Assembly: GCF_041925275.1 (NCBI RefSeq)
Contig: NZ_JBHEUZ010000018.1
Location: 14,858-78,857, forward strand
DNA length: 64,000 bases
From: Parapedobacter pyrenivorans_A
Lineage (GTDB): Bacteria > Bacteroidota > Bacteroidia > Sphingobacteriales > Sphingobacteriaceae
Direction of reading: 5' to 3'
A program made the translations under genes and the position numbers. The notes under the pieces were generated by a model, which saw only the letters and a list, made by a program, of their open reading frames with translations, ran no database searches and was not told where the DNA came from. Each line of letters opens with the position of its first letter. Position 1 is the stretch's first letter. Below are positions 27,864-36,601 of this stretch, one piece after another.

Positions 27864-28574
27864 CTATTTACCCTTGCCTTGGGCCATTACTTTCACTGTC
27901 TCCAGGATGATGTCGATATCGGTCTTGAGGCTCATGCTCGAAAGGTAATCCAGGTCGTAGTCCACGCGTTCGCACATCTGATGCACGTTTTCGGCGTAGC
28001 CATAATACACTTGCCCGATGGAGGTGATACCCGGCTTCAGTCGGAACAGCTGCATGTATTCGGGCCTGTGCTCCTTGATCTCCTCAATGAAATGCCTGCG
28101 CTCGGGGCGCGGGCCCACAATGGCCATGTCGCCCTTCAGCACATTCCAGAACTGGGGCAGCTCATCCAGGTGTGTCTTCCGCATGAATTTGCCCCATTTG
28201 GTAATGCGGGGGTCATCGTCTGAAGCCAGCTGCGGTCCCGCCTTTTCGGCGTCTACCTGCATGCTCCTGAATTTATAGATAAAAAAAGGCTGCTCGCCCT
28301 TGCCGATCCGCTCCTGCTTGAAAAACACCGGGCCACGCGAGGTGAGTTTGGTAAGCACGATCAGCAGCAGGTATACCGGCAAGCCAAGGGTGAGCACCAA
28401 GGATGAAAACACGATGTCTACCACGCGTTTGATCACGATGGTCTCCTGGTAAACCAAGAGTTTCCTTTTTACAGCGTTCAAATCGATACGGAATGCAGCC
28501 GGATAGCTGATCAACTCGTATATCGGGTTATCGACTTTATAGGTCAATTGCTGTATTTGATTTTCTCTAACCAT
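27864..28574 (-). CDS. initiating sugar-phosphate transferase (bacterial sugar transferase, PglC/WcaJ catalytic domain)
   Basis: 236 aa. It has a short N-terminal region, a re-entrant membrane helix (VVDIVFSSLVLTLGLPVYLLLIVLTK), and the catalytic core RGPVFFKQERIGKGEQPFFIYKFRSM, the DELPQFWNVLKGDMAIVGPRPE motif and LKPGITSIGQV. It would transfer a sugar phosphate onto undecaprenyl phosphate at the inner membrane to start the repeat unit. It is the last gene of the EPS operon, 165 bp after the preceding gene, so a separate promoter is possible. Confidence 0.93.
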   Translation of the reverse strand: MVRENQIQQLTYKVDNPIYELISYPAAFRIDLNAVKRKLLVYQETIVIKRVVDIVFSSLVLTLGLPVYLLLIVLTKLTSRGPVFFKQERIGKGEQPFFIYKFRSMQVDAEKAGPQLASDDDPRITKWGKFMRKTHLDELPQFWNVLKGDMAIVGPRPERRHFIEEIKEHRPEYMQLFRLKPGITSIGQVYYGYAENVHQMCERVDYDLDYLSSMSLKTDIDIILETVKVMAQGKGK

Positions 28575-28739
28575 ATATCTTCTGCACTTAATTATGCTTA
28601 GTTAAACACGAATAAAGTGCCATTTCCGAAAAATCAACGATAATGCCCTTTGTGGATAAGGTAGGCGGCTTAAGCGGGGCAAGAGGCCCCTTGAGCATGT
28701 GGAAAAATTCCCCACATTAGGGCGCGGGCGGCCAAGGAT

Positions 28740-29648
28740 TTACGTCCAATACCCTTTGTACATGGAAAACGCTCTGCGGAACTTACGGGGTAGCCTGCGG
28801 TAGGCCAGGCCCAGTTGATACCCCAGCCATTTCGCTAAGATGGAACCGCCAACTTTAGGGAGGAGGAAAGCGTTCCGGCGGCCCACATACCCGATTTCCG
28901 ATTGGGCATAGCGGAGCCCTTCGCCACCGGCACGGCCGAACGCGTCAAATATCCAGCGGTTGTCGCTGTGGAACACGCCGATGTCAAAGTAGCGCTCAAA
29001 CTCTTCGCGGATGGAATAGTTGTGCGAGTGGTAAACGCACGCCCCAGCCACATACGCCATTTTCCAGCCGCTCAGCAGCAACCTGCCCGCCACGATCACG
29101 TCCTCGCCCATGATCGTACCATGGGGGAACCCGCCCACTTGTTGGAGCGCTTCGCGGCGATAGGCCGCAAACGAGTTGGAGCAGGAAATGGTTTTGATGC
29201 CGTAGGTGGGCGCATCGGCCAACGAACGGAGTTGGCTGTGCGCCGGGTAATTGAACAACCGGGCGTGGCGCTCGGGCAAGGTGGCTTCCCGGTTTGGCAG
29301 TTGCCTGCCGTAGGCCATGCCTACCTCCGGGTTGGCAAATACCTGCACCAGGTTGGCGAGCGCCGACTCATCGGCGGGGATGGCATCCTGCGTCAGCAGG
29401 CAATAAACATCGGCATCGGGGTAGGCATCGATGGCCCGTTGGCGGGTGCCGCCGTGGTCAAACCCTTCACCACCCAGCCCCATCACCGTGCAACCGTGGG
29501 CCTGTGCGGCTTCCAGCGTGCCGTCCGTCGAGCCGGAATCGATTACTACGCACCGCTGCAGCGGCCAGGCCTGGCGGGCCAGTATGGCCAGCAGCTCCAC
29601 GAATCGCTCACCGCCGTTCAATGTCGGTATATACAGGTTTACCCTCAT
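28740..29648 (-). CDS. glycosyltransferase family 2 (rhamnosyltransferase-like)
   Basis: 302 aa starting MRVNLYIPTLNGGERF. GT-A features: VIDSGSTDGTLEAA, the DxD-like TQDAIPADE, and a C-terminal FGRAGGEGLRYA region, similar to bacterial rhamnosyltransferases. The ATG at 29648 overlaps the TGA of the beta-helix gene (ATGA), so it was preferred to the longer frame beginning at 29729. Cytoplasmic face; builds the repeat unit. Confidence 0.9.
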   Translation of the reverse strand: MRVNLYIPTLNGGERFVELLAILARQAWPLQRCVVIDSGSTDGTLEAAQAHGCTVMGLGGEGFDHGGTRQRAIDAYPDADVYCLLTQDAIPADESALANLVQVFANPEVGMAYGRQLPNREATLPERHARLFNYPAHSQLRSLADAPTYGIKTISCSNSFAAYRREALQQVGGFPHGTIMGEDVIVAGRLLLSGWKMAYVAGACVYHSHNYSIREEFERYFDIGVFHSDNRWIFDAFGRAGGEGLRYAQSEIGYVGRRNAFLLPKVGGSILAKWLGYQLGLAYRRLPRKFRRAFSMYKGYWT

Positions 29649-31198
29649 GGCCGTCCGCCCATCTCCACGTGTTCCTTCACGTGGTTTTTGTTTATCTTGA
29701 TATCGGGCGGCCGGAAATCGTGTATCCACGTACCGCCGGACGTTACGAAATTGCTATCGATGCGCACGTTCAGGGCCGTTTTCCGTACCGTGATGGCTGC
29801 GTTTTTCGCATTGGAAATGTGGTTGCCAAGCAACGAAGCGCCTGCCACTTTAACCAGCAGCAGCGCGCCCGACTCATGGCCGCTTGTCAACCGGTTGCCT
29901 TCGAACTTGAAGTGCCCTTCCATATTGACGTTGATGGGTCCGCTGGCGATTTCGTTTTCCATGATGCGTAGGGAATCTATCCGGATACCATTCGGCAGCA
30001 TCACGCTGCCCATTTTGCCATGCCTGATGTCGAGCAGCTTGCCGCTGGCATTGGCCAACAGCCGGAGGGTATGGAACGTATTGCCTTCCATCCGGATGTT
30101 TTCCCAATGGCCCACCAGTTCGAATGCGCCGTCGGTCACATTCCGATTGGCCGTGATATCGCCGCACCCCTCTATATAGAGAGCTGGCCGGTTATTGCCA
30201 AAAGCCCGGTTGCCGCTCAGGGTTACCCCCGAAATACCGATCAGCGTGCCGATTCCCGAGCCATCCGGTGTTGATTTGCCTTTCACGAAGCCGTTGCCAT
30301 AGCTGTAGTTTCCGGCGATGAGCGCATTGATGGCCACTACCCGGCCGTGTGCGCGGTTGTTGATGTCCACGGCGTCGGCGGCGTTGTGTTCAAGGCGGTT
30401 GTTGCTGATGCGGTAGTTGGCCACCCGCTCCGCCACATTGAATGCGATCTGGATGCCGCTCATGCCGTTATGGTGGATGTGGTTGCCCTCGATTTCCACG
30501 TCGCCACTATCGTGGATGAAAATACCGTTTTCGCCATTGTGGTGCAGGTCGTTGCCCGACAGGGTGATACCACGGCTAGACAGCACCCGGATGGCCGTGC
30601 CGGGGTGGTAAGTGGTGGTCGCTTGCCGTGCGCTACCGTACTGGCTGATGGTCGTCCCTACCACGCGCGATGCCGAGCAATCGTACCACAGCACCGCCGG
30701 AAACGACTGGCGGTTGGTCGAGTCGCCGGTGAAACGACTATCCGCAACGGTGATGTTGCTGCTTTGCGAAGCGTAGATGGCTTCGTTCACCGTTTCAGCA
30801 CGCACGGCGAGGTATACGTTGGATACCCGGTGTGCGCGGAAGAGCGGTGCCGGCGAATGCTGCTTTTCCACCGTAAATTGTGCAGAAAGCTCCTCCGGTT
30901 GCTTCAGTACACCATCGGCAACGATGTGCACATTGGAAACCAACCGGATGGAACGGACCCGGTAGGTCCCTTTGGGCAGGTACACCGTATCGCCCACCGC
31001 CGCACTGTCCAGCGCACGCTGGATTGCCTCACTGTCGTCCGCTTTCCCATCACCCACGGCCCCATGCGCCTTCACATCGATGCGTTGGCCACCCCCGGGT
31101 ACCGGGGGCTCCGCCTGCGAACGGCCCTCGCCGCATGCCGCCGCGAGCAGTACCACCATCATCCAACCCAGGTATCGTATATCCGGCTGTTTCTTCAT
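29645..31198 (-). CDS. right-handed parallel beta-helix lipoprotein
   Basis: A 517-aa exported protein with lipobox AAACG (Cys near 22). Residues about 35-85 (VKAHGAVGDGKADDSEAIQRAL...LPKGTYRV) are the pectate-lyase/polygalacturonase-like N-terminal cap, followed by many PbH1 coils such as HHNGENGIFIHDSGDVEIEGNHIHHN. Proteins of this kind in polysaccharide operons act as lyases, epimerases or hydrolases of the nascent polymer (compare AlgG/AlgE topology). Catalytic residues cannot be assigned by eye. Overlaps both neighbours by 4 bp. Confidence 0.85.
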   Translation of the reverse strand: MKKQPDIRYLGWMMVVLLAAACGEGRSQAEPPVPGGGQRIDVKAHGAVGDGKADDSEAIQRALDSAAVGDTVYLPKGTYRVRSIRLVSNVHIVADGVLKQPEELSAQFTVEKQHSPAPLFRAHRVSNVYLAVRAETVNEAIYASQSSNITVADSRFTGDSTNRQSFPAVLWYDCSASRVVGTTISQYGSARQATTTYHPGTAIRVLSSRGITLSGNDLHHNGENGIFIHDSGDVEIEGNHIHHNGMSGIQIAFNVAERVANYRISNNRLEHNAADAVDINNRAHGRVVAINALIAGNYSYGNGFVKGKSTPDGSGIGTLIGISGVTLSGNRAFGNNRPALYIEGCGDITANRNVTDGAFELVGHWENIRMEGNTFHTLRLLANASGKLLDIRHGKMGSVMLPNGIRIDSLRIMENEIASGPINVNMEGHFKFEGNRLTSGHESGALLLVKVAGASLLGNHISNAKNAAITVRKTALNVRIDSNFVTSGGTWIHDFRPPDIKINKNHVKEHVEMGGRP

Positions 31199-32190
31199 TT
31201 CCGTCGTTTATCCGTTATCACTTCCCATGTCCGGGCGGCCGTATCCGCCCACGTAAATTGGGCTGCCCGGTCCAGCCCCGCCGCTTTCAGTTGCCCGTGG
31301 CGGTCGCTATCGGTGGCCAGCACCTCCATGCCGTGCGCGATGGCCCCGATATCGTGCGGATCCACACATAGCGCCGCCCCTCCCGCCACTTCGGGCAATG
31401 GGCCCGCGGTAGAGGTGAGCACGGGCGTGCCGGCCGCCATGGACTCGACAATCGGCAGGCCGAATCCTTCCATCAGCGACACGAACAGCGTGGCGTGCGC
31501 TCCGCGGTACAGCGCGGGCAGGTTTTCTTCGGGCACATGCCCCAAAAACCGGACCCGGTTACCGATACCGAGCTGTTCGACCAATACCGCTGTCTCCCCG
31601 TCGCTGTTTCCCGTGAGGAAAAACTGGAAGTCGAGCGGAACGGCCGCCCGCGCAAACGCCGTCAGCATAGCAGGGAGATTTTTGTTTTTCCGCCGATTGC
31701 CCACATACAGGAAATACGGCGCATCGCTTTCGTAAATATCCCCATTCGCCCGGTATCGGTCGTCCACGCCGTTGTAAACCACGGTAATCAGGCGCTCGTC
31801 GATGCCCAGCAAATCCACCAGCTGTCCTTTGCTGAACTGCGATACAGTGATGATCCGGTCGGCCTTCGCTGCCAGCCTTGCGATGACCTGTTGGTAGTAG
31901 AGGCGATGCCACCGGGTGTAGTAAAACAGGTGCATCAGGTCGTGGATGGTAAACACCACGGGAATGCGGCTGTAGAGGGGCGGCATGAACGAGGGGCTGT
32001 AAAACACATCGGCGTCGTTGTGCATACGTATCTGGCGGGCCAGCATCAGTGGTGTCAATAGGTTGCCCAGCCCCATGCCGCTCTGCACAAATGTGGGTGA
32101 AATATAGGCAGGTGCCCGCGCCATCACCTCGCGGTACAGCTTACCGATACCCGTATCGGCATCCCATCGGCTGTCTATCAATACCCGCAT
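31195..32190 (-). CDS. glycosyltransferase family 4
   Basis: 331 aa with GT-B fold signatures: VFTIHDLMHLFYYTRWH, YFLYVGNRRKNKNLPAMLTAF and SLMEGFGLPIVESMAAGTPVLTS with the E-x7-E motif. The N-terminal domain is short. Start and stop codons overlap with both neighbours. Substrate sugar unknown (GT4 mannosyl/glucosyl type). Confidence 0.92.
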   Translation of the reverse strand: MRVLIDSRWDADTGIGKLYREVMARAPAYISPTFVQSGMGLGNLLTPLMLARQIRMHNDADVFYSPSFMPPLYSRIPVVFTIHDLMHLFYYTRWHRLYYQQVIARLAAKADRIITVSQFSKGQLVDLLGIDERLITVVYNGVDDRYRANGDIYESDAPYFLYVGNRRKNKNLPAMLTAFARAAVPLDFQFFLTGNSDGETAVLVEQLGIGNRVRFLGHVPEENLPALYRGAHATLFVSLMEGFGLPIVESMAAGTPVLTSTAGPLPEVAGGAALCVDPHDIGAIAHGMEVLATDSDRHGQLKAAGLDRAAQFTWADTAARTWEVITDKRRK

Positions 32191-33374
32191 CAGCCCATCC
32201 TCCCTTTTAGGTGTCTCGCCGATACCGGCCCCGCACTCCCCAGGAGAAAGGCCAACACCAGGTAAAGCACGATATCATTGTCATATCCCGAGTAGAGGAT
32301 CATCATGATGGCCAGCAGCGGGATGGCGGCCACCCACCAAAACCACTGCCCCCCGTACTGCTGCACCCCGAACCGGAAGTACTGGCAGAGGAACAAGGCG
32401 TACGAAACGAGACCCACGATACCGAAATCGAGGTAGCAACTCATAAACGTATTGTGGATGTGCGGCTCGCCGTGGTAAAACGCCGCATACCGGCCAAGGA
32501 AATCGGACCCGCTCATAAACCCATTGCCCATCGGCGAAATCGCCGAAAAATGTTCAAAAAATGCTTTCCAGTAGGTGAGCCGCACCCCCATCCCATCGTT
32601 GGAGGCCGTGATGTTGCCCACCCGCACCACCTGGGCAACCACCGGCAGCGCCAACACTACCAGCACCCCGAGTGCCACGCGCCAGCGTGTATTAGCCGCC
32701 AGCCACACCAAAAACCCCACCCCCATAAGTAGCGCAACCATCGGCGTGCGCGATAGGGACAACCAGGCCAGCAACAATACCAGCGCGATGCGCCACCATA
32801 CGATGGCGTGCCGCCTCACGGTGGGCAGCAGTACATACACAAACCCCAATAAAGCGATACGGGCACCGAACATGTTCTTGTCGTCCAGCCCCCAGAAGTA
32901 GGTGCCGTACTGGTACAACGCGCTCCCCTGTGCAGAGGTTGCTGCGCCGCCCAGCCACCGGAAGCCGGCGGCTTGGTGATAGACCAGCAATTGCAGCAGG
33001 GTCAATGCCAATGCGATGTGCAGGGTGATATCTACCCATTGCAGCAACCGCCCGTTGTGGCGTTGCACCAGCCACGCCACGGCAGCGTATAGGAACGTGA
33101 AGTTGACCAGCAGTTTCAGGAAATTGGTCAGCTCCCTCGCTTCGGCGGGCAAGCCCATGAGGAACGCGGCCGCGGCATATCCCGCAAAAACGGCCAGGAA
33201 CCATACCCACCCGTGCCGCAACCAGCCTTTCGTATCGAACGCAAAAAAAGCCGAAGCCACCAAAAATACGAGCGGATAGATTTTGACGGGCAGGAACACC
33301 GCCAGCAATGCCAGGCAGAACCACACCTCGCACCACATGGACTGATTGCCCCGTATGTTGCTAAATTTCTGCAT
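32190..33374 (-). CDS. O-antigen ligase/polymerase-like membrane protein (Wzy candidate)
   Basis: About 394 aa, with 10-12 hydrophobic segments and the large periplasmic loop typical of Wzy_C/WaaL proteins (GNITASNDGMGVRLTYWKAFFEHF...HIHNTFMSCYLDFG). The conserved H-x-H-N-x-x motif after the loop is seen as HIHNTF. Within a Wzx/Wzy-type operon it is the probable polymerase. The start is uncertain: ATG 33374 overlaps the previous gene by 14 bp; ATG 33338 and a start at 33413 are alternatives. Confidence 0.85.
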   Translation of the reverse strand: MQKFSNIRGNQSMWCEVWFCLALLAVFLPVKIYPLVFLVASAFFAFDTKGWLRHGWVWFLAVFAGYAAAAFLMGLPAEARELTNFLKLLVNFTFLYAAVAWLVQRHNGRLLQWVDITLHIALALTLLQLLVYHQAAGFRWLGGAATSAQGSALYQYGTYFWGLDDKNMFGARIALLGFVYVLLPTVRRHAIVWWRIALVLLLAWLSLSRTPMVALLMGVGFLVWLAANTRWRVALGVLVVLALPVVAQVVRVGNITASNDGMGVRLTYWKAFFEHFSAISPMGNGFMSGSDFLGRYAAFYHGEPHIHNTFMSCYLDFGIVGLVSYALFLCQYFRFGVQQYGGQWFWWVAAIPLLAIMMILYSGYDNDIVLYLVLAFLLGSAGPVSARHLKGRMG

Positions 33375-34575
33375 CACCTGCCAATGCGGTGCGTAGCACC
33401 TGTTCATATTCACTTACCATGCGCTCCACGCGGAGGTATTCACCCACGGAGTCCCTTGCCACCGCGGCCATCCGGTTATAAACCGCCACGTCTTTCCACA
33501 AGGCCACGAGGGCATCGCCGAGCGACGCCGGCCTGTCCGGATCGCACAGGATGCCATTCACGCCATCCACCACGGTTTCGCGCAACCCGCCCCGATTGCT
33601 CGCCACCACCGGCAAATGGTTTGCCAGCCCTTCCACGGCTACCATGCCGAGGGGTTCTTCCCACAGGGAAGGCACCACCAGCGCATCGATGGTTTCATAG
33701 AAATCTGCAGGCGTTACATAACCCACGAAATCGATGCGGCTATCGTGCCCCGCGAGCTGTTTGAAGCGCTCCACATCCTCCGCCTTGCCCTTTCCGGCAA
33801 TCCGCAACCGGCCATCCACACCGGATGATTTGAACTGGCTGATGAGCCACTCCACCCCTTTCGCAGTAGCGAGCGTACCGATGTAACCCACCGTCAATGG
33901 CTCACCGTTGCCCCGTTTGCGGGGCGTACCAGCCACGGGGATAGCGCGTGCATTGTGCACCACGTAGCCGGGCACATTGTCGAAATAGCCGTACGCAAGA
34001 AAGCGGTCCAGTATGCTGCGGCTGATGCCAACGACCGCCGCCAGCTGGGCGGATGCCCGGCGGTGCCTGCGCCGCAACAGGCGGCTAAGCCAATCTTGGT
34101 GGGCATGCGTATGCCCCGGTTTAAAAAGCGTGCTATTCGGGCTAAGGAGGTACATGTCGTGCAATACCTGCACGATGGGGATACCGGCACGGCGCACCTC
34201 GTCCCACACGGCAATCGACCACCCCACGAGGTTGTGGCACGATACCACGGTGGGCCGCTCGGTCGCCAGCACCTCGCGTACATACGCAGCCATGGACCCG
34301 TTGTAGCGGTCGCGCAGATGCCACCGCAGCCGGCTGAACGTGCCAGGGCGCTCTTTGGTAAATGGCCAGTACCGGTTTTTGAGGCCCGCCCGGTAAACCT
34401 TTACGCCATCTACCCAATCGCTGCGCAGCCCCCCGTCCGGCACATGGCTCAACACCACCACCTCATGGCCCCGGGCATGCATGCCATCTACCAGCAGCTT
34501 CAGGGAGATTTCTGCGCCTCCGGCTACGTATGGCGCGTAAAGCGCATGGATATACAAAATCTTCATCCGGTCCAT
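33361..34575 (-). CDS. glycosyltransferase family 4
   Basis: 404 aa. The N-terminal acceptor domain has YAPYVAGGAEISLKLLVDGM, and the C-terminal donor domain has VGYIGTLATAKGVEWLI and VPSLWEEPLGMVAVEGLANHLP with the paired glutamates of GT4 enzymes. The ATG at 34575 lies three bases past the preceding TGA and is preferred to a TTG at 34581. ATG 34566 (MKILYIHALYAPYV) is also possible. Confidence 0.92.
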   Translation of the reverse strand: MDRMKILYIHALYAPYVAGGAEISLKLLVDGMHARGHEVVVLSHVPDGGLRSDWVDGVKVYRAGLKNRYWPFTKERPGTFSRLRWHLRDRYNGSMAAYVREVLATERPTVVSCHNLVGWSIAVWDEVRRAGIPIVQVLHDMYLLSPNSTLFKPGHTHAHQDWLSRLLRRRHRRASAQLAAVVGISRSILDRFLAYGYFDNVPGYVVHNARAIPVAGTPRKRGNGEPLTVGYIGTLATAKGVEWLISQFKSSGVDGRLRIAGKGKAEDVERFKQLAGHDSRIDFVGYVTPADFYETIDALVVPSLWEEPLGMVAVEGLANHLPVVASNRGGLRETVVDGVNGILCDPDRPASLGDALVALWKDVAVYNRMAAVARDSVGEYLRVERMVSEYEQVLRTALAGDAEI

Positions 34576-34577
34576 TT

Positions 34578-35648
34578 TCAACGGTGCTGTTTATCGGTTA
34601 TCCGGCGGTACAGCCGATCCAGTTCGTCCCCTATGCGGCGCGGGTCATGTGCCGCCGCCACATGCTGGTACAGGCGCCTCCCCCGGCTGGCCAGTGCTTC
34701 CGGATCATCCTGTTTCAGCACCAACGCCCGTTCGATCTGTTGGGTCAATGCCACCCGGTGCTGTTCGGCGGTGCGGTACCGGTAATAAAACGTATCAGCC
34801 ATGCGGCCGTCCAAATCCGAAACCGTACCGATTTCGGGGCATATCACCGTCTTCTTATAAGAAAATGCCAGGATCGCCGTGCCCGAGTTCAGGCTGCTTG
34901 CCAGGTCGTAGGGCAATACCACCGCATCCGCGCGGCCAAGCAAGGTGGGCAGTTCGCCATCGGGCACGAAATACGGCAGCAGCGTCACATTGCCCACGGC
35001 CTGCGCCCGGCCAGCCAATTGCTGCTGGTAGCGGCTGTCTGTTGCCCTGCCGGCAATGGTAAGCTGTACACGACGGCCCAAGGCACCCACCACATCCATC
35101 AGCAGCTCGAGGTTTTTGTAGGGCTTTACCATCCCGATGAAAAGCAGCTGCAGCGCAGTGCCCTCCGGTGGGGCCGCCGCCACGGGATCCCCATACACGC
35201 CGATGAAATGCGGATGCGGCACATAGGTAGCCCGCTCCAATACCTTTGCCCCATACGCCGCAAGCACCGTTTCCGACTGCGCGGAATGGATGATGATGTG
35301 GCTGGACCACCGCACCAGCAGGCGGGTAAGGATACGGCTGAAGAAAGCCGCCCCCTTTTCGTGCGATGTCCGGTTGTGGAGCGTCCAGACCAACGGCTTG
35401 CCGCTCAGGCGGATGATGGTGAGCACGGCCACCTTACGCAAGAAGCTCCGTAATGACTTGAAAAAATGGCTGGTATCAATGTTTTCGAACCAGTTGAGGT
35501 GTACCAGCTTGATGGACCGGAAATGCCGGTAGCTCGAAAAAATGGTGTCAAGCGGATGGATGCGGTACCCGTTGGCACGCAGTTCCCTCACCAATAGCCG
35601 GATGTATCGGTTCTCCTCATTCGCCGGTGGGTTGAAAATGATATCCAT
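34578..35648 (-). CDS. glycosyltransferase, GT4-like
   Basis: 356 aa. Donor-domain features: LQLLFIGMVKPYKNLELLMD, ELPTLLGRADAVVLPY and a shortened S-x-G-T loop (SSLNSGTAILAFSYKKTVICPEIG), as in beta-1,4-mannosyltransferase-like GT4 proteins. The N-terminus MDIIFNPPANEENRYIRLLV sits 5 bp after the upstream stop, so the long frame from 35756 was rejected. One of four glycosyltransferases that would build the repeat unit. Confidence 0.88.
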   Translation of the reverse strand: MDIIFNPPANEENRYIRLLVRELRANGYRIHPLDTIFSSYRHFRSIKLVHLNWFENIDTSHFFKSLRSFLRKVAVLTIIRLSGKPLVWTLHNRTSHEKGAAFFSRILTRLLVRWSSHIIIHSAQSETVLAAYGAKVLERATYVPHPHFIGVYGDPVAAAPPEGTALQLLFIGMVKPYKNLELLMDVVGALGRRVQLTIAGRATDSRYQQQLAGRAQAVGNVTLLPYFVPDGELPTLLGRADAVVLPYDLASSLNSGTAILAFSYKKTVICPEIGTVSDLDGRMADTFYYRYRTAEQHRVALTQQIERALVLKQDDPEALASRGRRLYQHVAAAHDPRRIGDELDRLYRRITDKQHR

Positions 35649-35653
35649 GGCCG

Positions 35654-36601
35654 TCAGTTCGACAATCGTTTTGCAAGCCCCCGCGCCTTTGCCGCTGCCA
35701 CCACGATATCCCGTAGCCGGAGGCCGAACTGCTTGCGGTGCCTGTACCACATCCAAAACCGGCGCACCCGGTGGCTCCGCATGGAAAGCGCCATGGTGTA
35801 TTGCTTGCGCCGCAGCATAAGCCTGTCTTGCTGTTCGAGCAGGGTATGGTACACCACCCTTTCCGTCTCATGGGGGGTGTGGTTCGCCAAAAAGTCGCGC
35901 AGCCACACCGCATAGCGCAGGTTCGCGCGCATCTTTTCCAGGTCGTTGCCGGTAGCGGTAATGGAAAGACCATTGCTGCGGTAATTGAACACCGGCCTGT
36001 TGGTATGGGCCATCCCCTTACCGGCACAGGCCCTGTAGGCGGTGATGTCGTCAGATCCCCATGCCAGCGGCAGCGCATAGCATCCGCCCGCGCTGCGTAG
36101 GGCGTCCGCGCGGTACACGAAATCGGAGATGTACTGCGATCGCCATTGGTTCAGCCGGTGCCAAATATGGTCGCACACCCGTTCGAACGATGGCGCGGCA
36201 GGCGTTAGCCGCAGGGCGTTGCCTTGGTCATCGATAACGAGGCTGCGGCAGTGGTACACGTCCAACCCCGGGTAGCGGGCCATCAGCACCGTAAAGGCTT
36301 CGAGGTAATCGGGCTCCAGCCGGTCGTCATCGCCCATGATCATTACATATTCTCCATCTGCCAGTGCCACGCACCGGTTCCAGTTGTCGGTAAGCCGTAC
36401 CGCCCCCACGTTGCGTTCGTTCTCGTAGTAGCGTATGCGGGCGTCTGCAAAAGACCGCACCGTCGCTTCCACGGGCTCGGGCGAGCAATCGTTGAGTACC
36501 ACCACTTCAAAATCGGTGTACGACTGCCCCAGCACACTTTGGAGGCATTCCGATAAAAAGCGGCTTTTGTATGCCGGTATGCAAATAGAAAATTTAGGCA
36601 T
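35654..36601 (-). CDS. glycosyltransferase family 2
   Basis: 315 aa starting MPKFSICIPAYKSRFLSECL. GT-A features VVVLNDCSPEPVE and the metal-binding run MIMGDDDRLEPDYLE are clear. The start ATG overlaps the last codons of the flippase gene by 8 bp. The C-terminal third is basic (RSHRVRRFWMWYRHRKQ) and may associate with the membrane. Confidence 0.92.
   Translation of the reverse strand: MPKFSICIPAYKSRFLSECLQSVLGQSYTDFEVVVLNDCSPEPVEATVRSFADARIRYYENERNVGAVRLTDNWNRCVALADGEYVMIMGDDDRLEPDYLEAFTVLMARYPGLDVYHCRSLVIDDQGNALRLTPAAPSFERVCDHIWHRLNQWRSQYISDFVYRADALRSAGGCYALPLAWGSDDITAYRACAGKGMAHTNRPVFNYRSNGLSITATGNDLEKMRANLRYAVWLRDFLANHTPHETERVVYHTLLEQQDRLMLRRKQYTMALSMRSHRVRRFWMWYRHRKQFGLRLRDIVVAAAKARGLAKRLSN

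Noticed and set aside
28902..31735. Plus-strand open frames of 425 and 462 codons opposite the beta-helix and glycosyltransferase genes
   Set aside because: No signal, domain or promoter; they come from codon bias of the minus-strand EPS genes.
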